A stretch of 64,000 nucleotides of DNA from Domibacillus indicus (GCF_023715895.1 NZ_JAMBOO010000011.1:42554-106553); one strand, 5' to 3'. Counted from the stretch's first letter, positions 19,298-27,778 are shown. Translations and numbers: made by a program. The notes: a model not told the origin generated them from the letters alone.

Positions 19298-19594
19298 ATG
19301 ACGCCTAGATCTTCCGGTTTAAATGACCATAACGGTATGCATGATGCTGCGCTGGTGGAACACTTCAGGGCAGCCATTGGCCAGAGGGCTTTTCTACTGA
19401 CTCCTTCTTATCCCTTTATGTTTATCGGTGAAATTGTTTCCTTGATAGGAGACCAGGTAGAGCTTGCAGTCGAAACGACCCACTTTGCTCAGCTGGAAAA
19501 CCGAAATTGGCTCATTCATATTCATAATATCGAAGTGTTTTATATCGAGTTTCCTGGCGATCCGCGCATCCCAGAGTTAAATGACATGCTGTAA
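19298..19594 (+). CDS. mnxF: MnxF-like small subunit
   Basis: A 98-residue protein, close to the ~100 residues recalled for MnxF of manganese-oxidising Bacillus. It contains FRAAIGQRAFLLT ... GEIVSLIGDQVELAVET ... WLIHIHNIEVFYIE, again a compact beta-rich unit like its neighbours. MnxE and MnxF form a copper-binding hexamer that holds MnxG. The gene lies 27 nt after the MnxE-like gene and 14 nt before the oxidase. The assignment rests on size and gene order more than on a recognised signature. Confidence 0.6.
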   Translation: MTPRSSGLNDHNGMHDAALVEHFRAAIGQRAFLLTPSYPFMFIGEIVSLIGDQVELAVETTHFAQLENRNWLIHIHNIEVFYIEFPGDPRIPELNDML

Positions 19595-19608
19595 CGAGGA
19601 GGAAAACG

Positions 19609-22600
19609 ATGATACGTCGTTATCATGTAGTCGCGATTCCCATCCGGATGGTGGTAAACAATTTTGGCGACCATAACCCTGATGGACAGATGTATGTGTT
19701 AAAGGAAAATGAAGCAAAGATAAAAGAGCTGATCCGCAAAAACCCTTTTACCCCGGTAGACCTGGTGCAGCCGCTGACAATCAGGGCGAACGAAGGGGAT
19801 ACTGTCGAAATTCTCTTTGAAAATCAGCTTCCTTTTGCAGCGGGCATGCATTTTCAAGATATTGATTATAATGTGCTGACCTCAGACGGAGCCAATGTCG
19901 GCTTTAATCCGAGCTCACTGGCTGAATGCGGTGAAAAGCTTCTGTACAAGCTGGAGGCTACGTATGAAGGAATTTGCTTTTTCACCGATGTCGGCAACGT
20001 ATCGAGTACCGAAGAAGGCTCCAGTATCCAGGGCCTTTTCGGTACTCTGCTCGTTGAAAAAAGAGGCTCCTGGTGGACCGACCCCGTAACAGGCGGGCCG
20101 ATCAACAGCGGCGTGTTCGCGGATATTCACAACCCTTTTCTTCCCTCCTTCCGTGAGTATGCATGGTTTTTCCATGATGAAATGGAAGTCGATGATTTAA
20201 CGGGCAACCGGCCGCTTAACCCGATGACCAATCAGGAAGCTGAATCGTTTCACGGTGTTAACTACCGATATGAACCGCTTCATAACCGCCTAAAGCTGAT
20301 AGAAGAAGGTGTTGTATCTCCCGAGGTTGAAGGGGAAGAAGTTCATCACGATTCCTGGATGTTCGGTGATCCTGCAACGCCTATTTTGCGCGGGTACCGG
20401 GATGACCCGGCTACTATCCGCCTTATTCATGCGGCTTCAAAAGAAACACACGTCTTTCACTACCATGCGCACCAATGGCTGAGAGATCCAAGTAACGTTC
20501 AGTCTGAAATCGTGGATGCGCAGGCGATCAGTCCGCAATCCCACTACAGCGTTCAGCCTTTATACGGACTTGGAAGTCTGCCTGGTACAATCGGGGATGT
20601 GATTATTCACTGCCACCTGTATCCACATTTTGAAGCCGGCATGTGGGGGATGAACCGGATTTTTGATACATTGCAGGACGGGAGCCAATGCTACCCAAAT
20701 GGCAAACCCATTGCACCGCTTCAGCCGCTGCCGGACCGCCCTTGTCCGCCGCGCCCAACAAAAGAAAGACCGGGATTCCCGAACTTCATTCCCGGAAAAG
20801 TCGGCTGCAAGGCACCCCGCCCTCCTCTCGGCATTGTCGGCGGCCGCGAAATGACCGAGCTTGAGAAAAATGCCGCTGTCCCGAATGCAAGGCCGGGAGC
20901 TGTTTTTGTAGATCCGTGCATGAATAACCCGGTTGTTGTCGAGTTTAATATATCCGTCATTGAAATGCCGATCGTTTATAACAAACAAGGCTGGTATGAC
21001 CCAAAAGGCAGATTCTATGTACTGGATGAAGACCTGGATGACGTGCTTTCCGGAAAAAAAGAACCTGAACCGCTTGTTTTGCATGTACCAGCCGGCACCT
21101 GCATCCGAATCAACTTTACGAATCGGCTGCCTCATATTTTGGATGGCGACGCTTTTCAGCTGGTGACCCGGACCTATGAGGTCGGTTTCCACATTCATTT
21201 CGTAAAATTCGATGTTCTTGTATGTGACGGCGCTAACGTAGGCTGGAATTATGACAGCTCTGTTTTGCCAAATGAAACTGCCCGGTATGAGTATTTTGCC
21301 GATACGGAATTAAAAGCCTTTTTCGTTCATGACCATTTGTTTCCTGTTTCTCATCAGCAGCATGGCATTTTTGGAACGATTATTGTACAGCCGCGCTTTT
21401 CTCAGTTTTTGGATTCTAAAACAGGCGAAGAAACGGATCAGGGAGCCGAAATTACCGTCCGCCACCCATTTATCGCTGATTATCGTGACTTTGCACTGTT
21501 TGTCCAGGATTTCGCCTTATTGTTTGATAAAGATGGCTGCCCGATTCAGCCGCCGCAGTTCCCCGGCTCACAGGATGATCCCGGTATTTTTGCGGTCAAT
21601 TACAAAAATGAGCCGCTGCAGTTCCGGCTCGGCAAAGACTGTGACCCTGCCTACTCTTTCAGCTCTTATGTAAATGGAGATCCCCTCACCCCTGTTTTCC
21701 GGGCATATGAAGGAGATTCCATCCGCATTCGGCTGCTGCAGGGTGCCCATGAGGAATCGCACAGCTTTAACCTCCATGGACTAAGGTGGAGATCAGAACG
21801 GCCCAGCAATGATTCCCAGATCCGTTCGCAGCAGCATATCGGCATTTCAGAATCTTTTACGTTTGAAATGGATATTCCCAGAGCCGGCGATTATTTGTGG
21901 GCTTTTGAAACAGAAGAAGATATCTGGAACGGCACGTGGGGACTGATTCGTGCATACGATCAAGAAGTAGAGGATTTAATCCCGCTGTCTGGCCAGCCTT
22001 TGCCGGAACCAAGAACAAAACCGCTGCCTAAAGTAACCGGAAAGCCGCCGGCTCCTGCCGATCCGCAGTCTACCCTTCCGCCTGAAGTAGCGCACAATGC
22101 ACCGATTCGCCGATACAGTGTTGTTGCTTTTCAAACGCCCATTTTATACAACTCGTTTGGGGACCATGATCCTTACGGCATCGTGTTTGCTTTAGAAGAA
22201 GATGTAGAGGACATTCTGTCAGGCAAAAAAAATCCGGAGCCGCTTGTGCTTAGAGGAAACGCCGGCGATCTTGTGGAAGTGACACTGACAAGCCGGCTCA
22301 AGTTTGACTTGTTCCCGTTTCCGGATGGCATTCATCCTTATCCGCCAGTAAAAGAGCAGGCTTTTTACCCGCCGTCCCTGCGGATTTCCCTGCATGTCAA
22401 TATGCTGGACTATGATGTGACCACATCAAGCGGCGCCACGGTCGGTTTTAATCCAGATCAAACGGTAGGACCTGGCGAAACGATCACGTACCGCTGGCAT
22501 GTGCAGGACAGCATGGGCACCTGCGCCATGTGGGATATGGCTGACTTGCGCAATCACCGCTCCTTTGGAACATTTGGGGCTTTTATAGCGGAACCACGCT

Positions 22601-23259
22601 TTACCACCTATCTCGATCCTTACACGCTGGAACCTGTGCGAACGGGCACAAATGTGCTACTTCAACACCCACTCAACGACAGGTATAGAGAATTTGTGCT
22701 GGTGATGCATGACGGTGTTCGTCTAGAAGATAAGCATGGCAAAGTGATTATCGATCCACTGGACGGCGTCATTCCAAAACCTGATCCTGAAGACGATGAA
22801 GTAGACACCTATGATTTCGGGTCACGCGGATTCAATTACAGGACAGAACGATTAATTAACCGCTTTAGAAAACATCCTGTTTTAGGTGATTTATTTAGTT
22901 CAGAGGTACACGGTGATCCGGCCACACCTGTTTTTGAAGCGTATCCTGGTGATCCGATCGTAATCCGGCTCACTAATCCGTCCGAACGCAGAAGGGCCCA
23001 TACATTCCATCTGCACGGTCACAATTGGAAATTCGACCCGAGAGATATTGAATCCCGCATTGATTCATACACCGGCCACATGGTGCCAGGTGTTACTGAA
23101 GATTTGCTTTTAATTGGCGGTGCCGGAGGAACGTATAACTATCCGGGGGATTATATGTATCGGGCCGGCAACATTCGCTGGGATATCGAACAGGGAATGT
23201 GGGGAATCATTCGGGTTCACAGCAAAGTACAGCCCCATTTGCCGCCTTTATCTCATTGA
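19609..23259 (+). CDS. mnxG: Six-domain multicopper oxidase, MnxG-type manganese oxidase
   Basis: A 1216-residue protein made of three similar two-cupredoxin units that start near residues 2, 442 and 833 (RRYHVVAIPI, VVVEFNISVIEMPI, IRRYSVVAFQTPI), i.e. six domains as in ceruloplasmin and MnxG. Copper ligands are kept only in domain 2 (H281, H284, H286; H334-C335-H336, H340 and M345) and domain 3 (H528-I-H530 and H574-D-H576). Domain 6 keeps HTFHLH (1131-1136) but has no HCH motif. There is no signal peptide, consistent with a spore-surface protein made in the mother cell. MnxG oxidises Mn(II) to Mn(IV) oxide. The start has GAGGAGG. Confidence 0.85.
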   Translation: MIRRYHVVAIPIRMVVNNFGDHNPDGQMYVLKENEAKIKELIRKNPFTPVDLVQPLTIRANEGDTVEILFENQLPFAAGMHFQDIDYNVLTSDGANVGFNPSSLAECGEKLLYKLEATYEGICFFTDVGNVSSTEEGSSIQGLFGTLLVEKRGSWWTDPVTGGPINSGVFADIHNPFLPSFREYAWFFHDEMEVDDLTGNRPLNPMTNQEAESFHGVNYRYEPLHNRLKLIEEGVVSPEVEGEEVHHDSWMFGDPATPILRGYRDDPATIRLIHAASKETHVFHYHAHQWLRDPSNVQSEIVDAQAISPQSHYSVQPLYGLGSLPGTIGDVIIHCHLYPHFEAGMWGMNRIFDTLQDGSQCYPNGKPIAPLQPLPDRPCPPRPTKERPGFPNFIPGKVGCKAPRPPLGIVGGREMTELEKNAAVPNARPGAVFVDPCMNNPVVVEFNISVIEMPIVYNKQGWYDPKGRFYVLDEDLDDVLSGKKEPEPLVLHVPAGTCIRINFTNRLPHILDGDAFQLVTRTYEVGFHIHFVKFDVLVCDGANVGWNYDSSVLPNETARYEYFADTELKAFFVHDHLFPVSHQQHGIFGTIIVQPRFSQFLDSKTGEETDQGAEITVRHPFIADYRDFALFVQDFALLFDKDGCPIQPPQFPGSQDDPGIFAVNYKNEPLQFRLGKDCDPAYSFSSYVNGDPLTPVFRAYEGDSIRIRLLQGAHEESHSFNLHGLRWRSERPSNDSQIRSQQHIGISESFTFEMDIPRAGDYLWAFETEEDIWNGTWGLIRAYDQEVEDLIPLSGQPLPEPRTKPLPKVTGKPPAPADPQSTLPPEVAHNAPIRRYSVVAFQTPILYNSFGDHDPYGIVFALEEDVEDILSGKKNPEPLVLRGNAGDLVEVTLTSRLKFDLFPFPDGIHPYPPVKEQAFYPPSLRISLHVNMLDYDVTTSSGATVGFNPDQTVGPGETITYRWHVQDSMGTCAMWDMADLRNHRSFGTFGAFIAEPRFTTYLDPYTLEPVRTGTNVLLQHPLNDRYREFVLVMHDGVRLEDKHGKVIIDPLDGVIPKPDPEDDEVDTYDFGSRGFNYRTERLINRFRKHPVLGDLFSSEVHGDPATPVFEAYPGDPIVIRLTNPSERRRAHTFHLHGHNWKFDPRDIESRIDSYTGHMVPGVTEDLLLIGGAGGTYNYPGDYMYRAGNIRWDIEQGMWGIIRVHSKVQPHLPPLSH

Positions 23260-23298
23260 CACTGATAAGATTAAACGGTTTGTTTCCTTTTCACACGG

Positions 23299-23332
23299 AA
23301 AAGCGGTGTTCCATAAGGAATACCGCTTTTTT
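23299..23332 (+). terminator. Terminator behind the MnxG-like gene
   Basis: AAAGCGGT-GTTCC and GGAAT-ACCGCTTT pair around ATAA and continue into TTTTTT, 40 nt after the oxidase stop. Confidence 0.85.
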
Positions 23333-23343
23333 CATAGAGCTTG

Positions 23344-23799
23344 TCAGCAAAATTTATCAAGCCGTTCTACCCATTTGATTTGATCAAATTGGACAAGGAA
23401 CACTTTTTTCTTGAATCCATGATTAGGCTTCTCTTTTTTCACTTTCACAACAATCTCAATAAAATCATTGCCTACAAAAGTAATTCTCCCTTGAACAACC
23501 TTTTCTTCTTCAAGGATAACCTTAACACGCTCACCGATCAGCTGCCGCAAACGAAACGCCATACTGCTTCTTAACCCGCTCAAGCGGACGCGGAAACGAT
23601 CGTCACACAAGCATTTATCCATAAAATGATGGTTCACATGCCCGTGTCCACAGCGGCTGCATAAACCGTGATGCTGGAAATCGTGATGCTGGTGGTGGTT
23701 GTGCGAATGAAACTGGCTGAAAGAATGGCCTTTGTTGCAGCCGCAGGAATGATGATGGTCTTTGCCAAAATCATGACAATTACAGTTTAGCATACTCAT
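23344..23799 (-). CDS. His/Cys-rich protein with a C-terminal Sm-like domain
   Basis: A 151-residue protein. The first 65 residues hold 17 histidines and 8 cysteines (CNCHDFG, DHHHSCGCN, HSHNHHQHH, CSRCGHGH), a clear metal-binding region. The C-terminal part (about 80-150) reads LRQLIGERVKVILEEEK ... GRITFVGNDFIEIVV ... FLVQFDQIKWVE, resembling DUF2642-like or Sm-like beta-barrels of spore proteins. It is convergent with the MnxG-like gene. A role as copper or manganese store for the spore surface is inference. The start has AAAGGAGG. Confidence 0.7.
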   Translation of the reverse strand: MSMLNCNCHDFGKDHHHSCGCNKGHSFSQFHSHNHHQHHDFQHHGLCSRCGHGHVNHHFMDKCLCDDRFRVRLSGLRSSMAFRLRQLIGERVKVILEEEKVVQGRITFVGNDFIEIVVKVKKEKPNHGFKKKVFLVQFDQIKWVERLDKFC

Positions 23800-24073
23800 A
23801 TTTTTCCTCCTTTCCCATTACAATGAAGTATTAGGACTGAGAAAAGCGCAGGCTGTAAACCGTTTTGCTGCTTTCATCTGCTTCTCACAGTCTACTATCA
23901 TCCTATGCTTAACTAGTAAATCCGAATAAACTACCGTCCCCTTTTCTAGAAAAAAATAGAATTATTTTTCCAAGTCACCAGCGAAAAATGATCACATACG
24001 ATATGAAGAAAGAGTAACGTTGTTTCTTTACGCGCGATAAAAAGGAAAGCTTGAGCAAAAAGGAAGTGACTCC
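23800..24073. other. Intergenic region between divergent Sm-like genes
   Basis: This stretch holds the promoters of the two divergent genes. On the minus strand CATAGGATG (23907-23899) is one base off the sigma-K -10 pattern but has no convincing -35. On the plus strand there is the better sigma-K-like site listed next. Confidence 0.5.
23977..24003 (+). promoter_or_regulatory. Sigma-K-like promoter of the gene at 24074
   Basis: CATACGATA (23995-24003) is identical to the -10 upstream of the zinc-ribbon gene and matches CATANNNTA. AC (23977-23978) lies 16 nt before it. Confidence 0.55.
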
Positions 24074-24940
24074 ATGCAGGAACATTCACATTTCGATGAT
24101 TCTTTTAGCCATAAAGAGGACTGTTCAAAGAGCGAAAACAGACCGGCTTTTCCATCCCCTCCTTCCTGCCTCCCTGAGAGACAGCAAGAGGAGCTCGAAG
24201 CCAAAATTGATGAAACGAACGCATTACTGCTTAACCTTGCTTTGTCGAATGAACAGTCAGAAGAAGGACGAAGAGTATCATTTGAAGGATTAGTCGGCCA
24301 GTGGGCAGAAGTTGTGCTTACGCGTGAAGGAGAAGCAGGCCTGCGGGCTGTTAAAAAAGGTAATCGAACAAAAATAAAAAACAGTAAAGAAAGTTTATTT
24401 AAGAAAAAGCTGGAAGCGAGAAAGCGCAGAAAAAGACGGGCTGTCCGGCCGAAAGCGCATGCCGGCAAAAAAAAGCTGCCGCAGACAGCATTACCCAAAA
24501 GCAGCGTGCGCCTTTACAAGCAATCCGGGCGTGTTCAGCTGGCTGGACGTAATTTTGTGCTTCTCAAGAAAAAAGAGCGGGAAATGATCATTCCTTTTTC
24601 AAAAATACAATCGATCAAGTCCTTTACACGCCATCCCGGACTCGAAAAAAAGCCGGCTTTGCTTGACATTGACCCCGCTCTTCGACGTGCACTTATGTTT
24701 AAATTCGGGGAAACGGTTGCTTCTTCTCCTGAATTGATTCACCTTTTCTTTAAAATGACACTCCCTATTTTCTTATTAGGTTACATCGACAAAAAGGTAA
24801 ATATTGTATTATCCAAAAAAGCCATATCCGGCCATATTCATGAAGTGGATGAAGAAACAGTTACGATCGTCACAGCTAAAAAAAAGCAACGTGTAATTCC
24901 TCTGGATTCCATTTATTTAATTGTTTCATCATCCCATTAA
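24074..24940 (+). CDS. Tandem Sm-like domain protein with a basic insertion, paralogue of the gene at 17899
   Basis: A 288-residue protein of unknown function. The N-terminus is hydrophilic. A first unit begins near 75 (GLVGQWAEVVLTREGEAG), is split by about 55 very basic residues (KKKLEARKRRKRRAVRPK...), and resumes as GRVQLAGRNFVLLKKKEREMIIPFSKIQSI. The linker ALMFKFGETVASSPELIHLFF matches the paralogue. A second unit closes the protein (VNIVLSKKAISGHIHEVDEETVTIVTAKKKQRVIPLDSIYLI). The basic insertion could hold acidic partners such as the Glu/Asp-rich protein at 18737 (inference). Confidence 0.65.
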   Translation: MQEHSHFDDSFSHKEDCSKSENRPAFPSPPSCLPERQQEELEAKIDETNALLLNLALSNEQSEEGRRVSFEGLVGQWAEVVLTREGEAGLRAVKKGNRTKIKNSKESLFKKKLEARKRRKRRAVRPKAHAGKKKLPQTALPKSSVRLYKQSGRVQLAGRNFVLLKKKEREMIIPFSKIQSIKSFTRHPGLEKKPALLDIDPALRRALMFKFGETVASSPELIHLFFKMTLPIFLLGYIDKKVNIVLSKKAISGHIHEVDEETVTIVTAKKKQRVIPLDSIYLIVSSSH

Positions 24941-25013
24941 TACAACAGCTGCCTTCTTTTCTTTATTTTTCTTTTCCGGATCCGTTTTATACTGACTCAT
25001 TGATAAAAAAAAG

Positions 25014-25048
25014 CCGGCCCTTTCAAACAAAGGGCCGGCTTTTTTTTA
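25014..25048 (+). terminator. Terminator behind the tandem Sm-like gene
   Basis: AAGCCGGCCCTTT and AAAGGGCCGGCTT form a 13-bp stem around CAAAC with eight T after it and A-rich sequence before it, so it can act in both directions. Confidence 0.9.
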
Positions 25049-25242
25049 TTGCCCAAACTCCTGAATCCTTAAAAAGCAAAAAACAAAATAAATTTAAATA
25101 TTTTCACCGCCAACTCCACATCCTACGTAAAGGCATGACCAATCAGTGATGGTCCATCCGCTGTTTACCCGGTATTGCGCTCTTATTGTATGCAGGAAAG
25201 CATAACGGCCACGATTCTAAAGATGGAGGAGGAACGAACACG

Positions 25243-26703
25243 ATGAAATATGTATCAGCATTGTTAATAAAATTTGTCATGGTAACGCTCGTTCTTTGGA
25301 TTATTCTAGGCGGATTCTTTAATATTTCCTTGGGTGACATCTTCACAATCAGCGTTCTGCTCACTGCCGCCGGCTTTCTGATCGGTGATTTATTTATTTT
25401 ACCGAGATTCGGAAATCCTACAGCATCTGCTGCTGATTTTGGCTTAACACTTATTGGTGTCTGGCTGCTGGGAGCCCTTTTGTTTGAACCGCGTATTTCA
25501 TTATGGGCAGCCGCTCTTTTATGCGCCGTTGTCATTGCGATTGGCGAGTATTTTTTCCATATGTATATGCTAAAGCAGGGACCCGCTGGACAATCTCAGC
25601 AAAACAAGAAAAAGGCCGGCGGCCAAAATGCTGGCAAAAACGCCAACCAGGCTGTATCTACTTATAAATATCAAACCGAAGCCGGCTCCGATATGGCCGT
25701 TCGGCCGAATGTCAACAAAGCCAATATTGATCAACAAGGCGCCGTCATTCAAGATCAAAAAAAGAAAACCATTTCAGTGGACCGATACCAAACCGAAGCC
25801 GGCTCCGATATCTCTGTAAAACCGGCTGACGAGCAAAATAAAAAGAACAAGCAAGGCGAAGCGGCAAAGTCTGAGAAAAAACAAAAAGATTCAACCGGCC
25901 AATACGGGACAGAAGCCGGCTTAGATATGTCCTTCGCTTCCCGTATTCAAAAAACCGGGAAGAACAGCAAGAAAGGCGTGTCAGCACAATCCGGGAAAAA
26001 CCAGCAGAATTCGTCTGATCAGTATGGCACAGAAGCCGGTTCCGATATGTCCGTTACTTCCGGCAATCAAAAAGCCGGGCAAAACAACAAGCAGGGCGGC
26101 TCGGCACAATCTGGGAAAAATCAGCAGAATTCATCCGATCAGTATGGTACAGAAGCCGGCTCGGATACGTCCTTTACTTTCGGCAATCAAAAACCGGGAC
26201 GAAGCAACAAACAGGGCAGCTCTGCACAGACTGGAAAAAGCCAGCAAAATGCGTCGGATCAATATAGTACAGAAGCCGGCTCGGATACGTCCTTTACTTT
26301 CGGCAATCAAAAACCGGGACGGAGCAACAAACAGGGCAGCTCTGCACAAGCCGGGAAAAGCCAGCAGAATTCATCCGATCAGTATGGTACAGAAGCCGGC
26401 TCGGATACGTCCTTTACTTTCGGCAATCAAAAACCGGGACGGAGCAACAAACAGGACAGCTCTGCACAAGCCGGGAAAAGTCGACAGAATGCCTCAGATC
26501 CGTATAGCACAGAAGCCGGATCTGATATGTCTGTTGCCTCTTCTAACCAACAAGCTGGTACGAGCAATAAACAAGGGCAGCCATCACAGTCCGGAAAAGC
26601 GGATCAAGGCTCAAGCGATCCATACGGTACAGAAGCCGGCTGTGAGCTGACTATTATAGATGTACCAAGAAAACGCAAGAAGATGAACCTGAAACGAAAA
26701 TAA
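25243..26703 (+). CDS. DUF2512 (YndM-type) membrane protein with nine C-terminal TEAGSD repeats
   Basis: A 486-residue protein. Residues 1-110 form a four-helix membrane region typical of DUF2512 (MKYVSALLIKFVMVTLVLWIIL, IGDLFILPRFGNPTASAADF). After it come about 350 hydrophilic residues rich in Q, N, S, K and G, holding nine copies of Y-x-TEAG-S/L/C-D/E about every 40 residues. The repeats look like those of gamma-type small acid-soluble spore proteins (GTEFASETN in Gln/Asn-rich context). The ATG at 25243 follows GGAGGAGG; a longer frame lacks a site. DUF2512 alone is usually ~150 residues, so this is an extended version. Confidence 0.75.
   Translation: MKYVSALLIKFVMVTLVLWIILGGFFNISLGDIFTISVLLTAAGFLIGDLFILPRFGNPTASAADFGLTLIGVWLLGALLFEPRISLWAAALLCAVVIAIGEYFFHMYMLKQGPAGQSQQNKKKAGGQNAGKNANQAVSTYKYQTEAGSDMAVRPNVNKANIDQQGAVIQDQKKKTISVDRYQTEAGSDISVKPADEQNKKNKQGEAAKSEKKQKDSTGQYGTEAGLDMSFASRIQKTGKNSKKGVSAQSGKNQQNSSDQYGTEAGSDMSVTSGNQKAGQNNKQGGSAQSGKNQQNSSDQYGTEAGSDTSFTFGNQKPGRSNKQGSSAQTGKSQQNASDQYSTEAGSDTSFTFGNQKPGRSNKQGSSAQAGKSQQNSSDQYGTEAGSDTSFTFGNQKPGRSNKQDSSAQAGKSRQNASDPYSTEAGSDMSVASSNQQAGTSNKQGQPSQSGKADQGSSDPYGTEAGCELTIIDVPRKRKKMNLKRK
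25660..26650 (+). repeat. 120-bp tandem repeats inside the DUF2512 gene
   Basis: Copies starting near 26041, 26161, 26281, 26401 and 26521 are in exact 120-bp register and nearly identical, for example the TCTTTCGGCAATC-like stretch after each GAAGCCGGC. Earlier copies (from 25660) are more diverged and less regular. The central copies look recently duplicated, so copy number probably varies between strains. Confidence 0.85.
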
Positions 26704-26715
26704 GGCAGGACCATA

Positions 26716-26754
26716 TAAAGCCAATCCTTTATTAAAAAGGATTGGCTTTATGTT
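26716..26754 (+). terminator. Terminator behind the DUF2512 gene
   Basis: AAAGCCAATCCTTT and AAAGGATTGGCTTT form a 14-bp stem around ATTAA and are followed by ATGTTTT. Confidence 0.8.
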
Positions 26755-26806
26755 TTGGCACCTGTTTTAAAGATCAAATATGCGTTTATACATATTCTTC
26801 TTTCCT

Positions 26807-27778
26807 TTATCCCTGTAAATAAAAGCTGGCTCCATCCACTTGTTCAATTCCTTCTTTTTTCAATCCCCTCATCAAGGCAAAAAGAGCATTATCTTTTTGT
26901 TTCGCTTCAATCATGACATCGATTTGCGGCACGCTTCCTTTCACACGATGAAGAAAATGCAGAAATTCCTTTTCATCAATAAAATCCGCATGGGCTCTGA
27001 AATCTTCTTCTGACTTCGGACTCGACATATGCATTTTCACTGGCAGCGCAGAGGATTGCCATGTAGCGGTGACGCGCTCCCATGCCGCCTCCCATTCTGC
27101 TTCCTTTTCATGGTTGGCTGCATGGTGATGATAATCGAACACCGCCGGAACACCAAGCTTTTCACATAAGTACAGCGTTTCATTGATCGTAAAGGTTTTA
27201 TCATCATTTTCAAGCATCATCATGCGCTGCAAAGGAGCGGGAAGAAGCCCCCAATTTTCCACGAACTGCTCGAGTGCCGCTTCTTTGTCACGATAGCCGC
27301 CGCCTACGTGTACAACACATCGGTGTTCGGGGGCAATCCCCATTCCTTTTAACAGCAGCCGATGCATACGGAGTGTTTGAACAGCCGTTTTTAAAATATC
27401 AGGTTTCGGTGAGTTTAACACAACAAAATGATCCGGATGAAAGTCAATCCGCATGTCCTGATGCTCTTTTAAATACGAGCGAATCGCCTTCAAGCTTTCT
27501 CCAAGCGGCTTTATGTAATTCCAATCCGAAAGTTCCGGGTGATTCGCCATTGGAATCAGTTTGGAACTAAGCCGAAAAAAGTGAATATCATGCGCCGCAT
27601 TGTGCCGAAGCAGGCGCAGACAATTATGGAGGTTTGACATCGCAATACGTTCTAGTTTATGGATGGCCGCTTCCCTGTCCCCAATTTTCGAAAACTGAGC
27701 ATGGGTCATTGTTTGAGAAGGAGAACCATTTTGAACATTCATGCTCATAGCTGCGTAACCGAGACGGACCAGCGTCAT
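26807..27778 (-). CDS. uvsE: UV DNA damage endonuclease
   Basis: UVDE-family TIM-barrel nuclease of 323 residues that incises 5' of UV photoproducts using metal ions. Metal-ligand regions are visible in MRIDFHPDHFVVLNSP, RCVVHVGGGYRDK, MMLENDDKTFT, VFDYHHHAAN, KMHMSSPK and IDVMIEAKQKD. The start follows GAAAGGGGTG. In Bacillus, UvsE is linked to spore UV resistance, which fits the setting. Convergent with the repeat protein gene and divergent from nrnB. Confidence 0.93.
   Translation of the reverse strand: MTLVRLGYAAMSMNVQNGSPSQTMTHAQFSKIGDREAAIHKLERIAMSNLHNCLRLLRHNAAHDIHFFRLSSKLIPMANHPELSDWNYIKPLGESLKAIRSYLKEHQDMRIDFHPDHFVVLNSPKPDILKTAVQTLRMHRLLLKGMGIAPEHRCVVHVGGGYRDKEAALEQFVENWGLLPAPLQRMMMLENDDKTFTINETLYLCEKLGVPAVFDYHHHAANHEKEAEWEAAWERVTATWQSSALPVKMHMSSPKSEEDFRAHADFIDEKEFLHFLHRVKGSVPQIDVMIEAKQKDNALFALMRGLKKEGIEQVDGASFYLQG

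Noticed and set aside
20560..21198. 212-codon minus-strand frame inside the oxidase gene
   Set aside because: Antisense shadow of strongly conserved cupredoxin sequence.
24028..24498. 156-codon minus-strand frame opposite the gene at 24074
   Set aside because: Antisense shadow; no ribosome binding site, and the plus-strand gene has a paralogue and a promoter.
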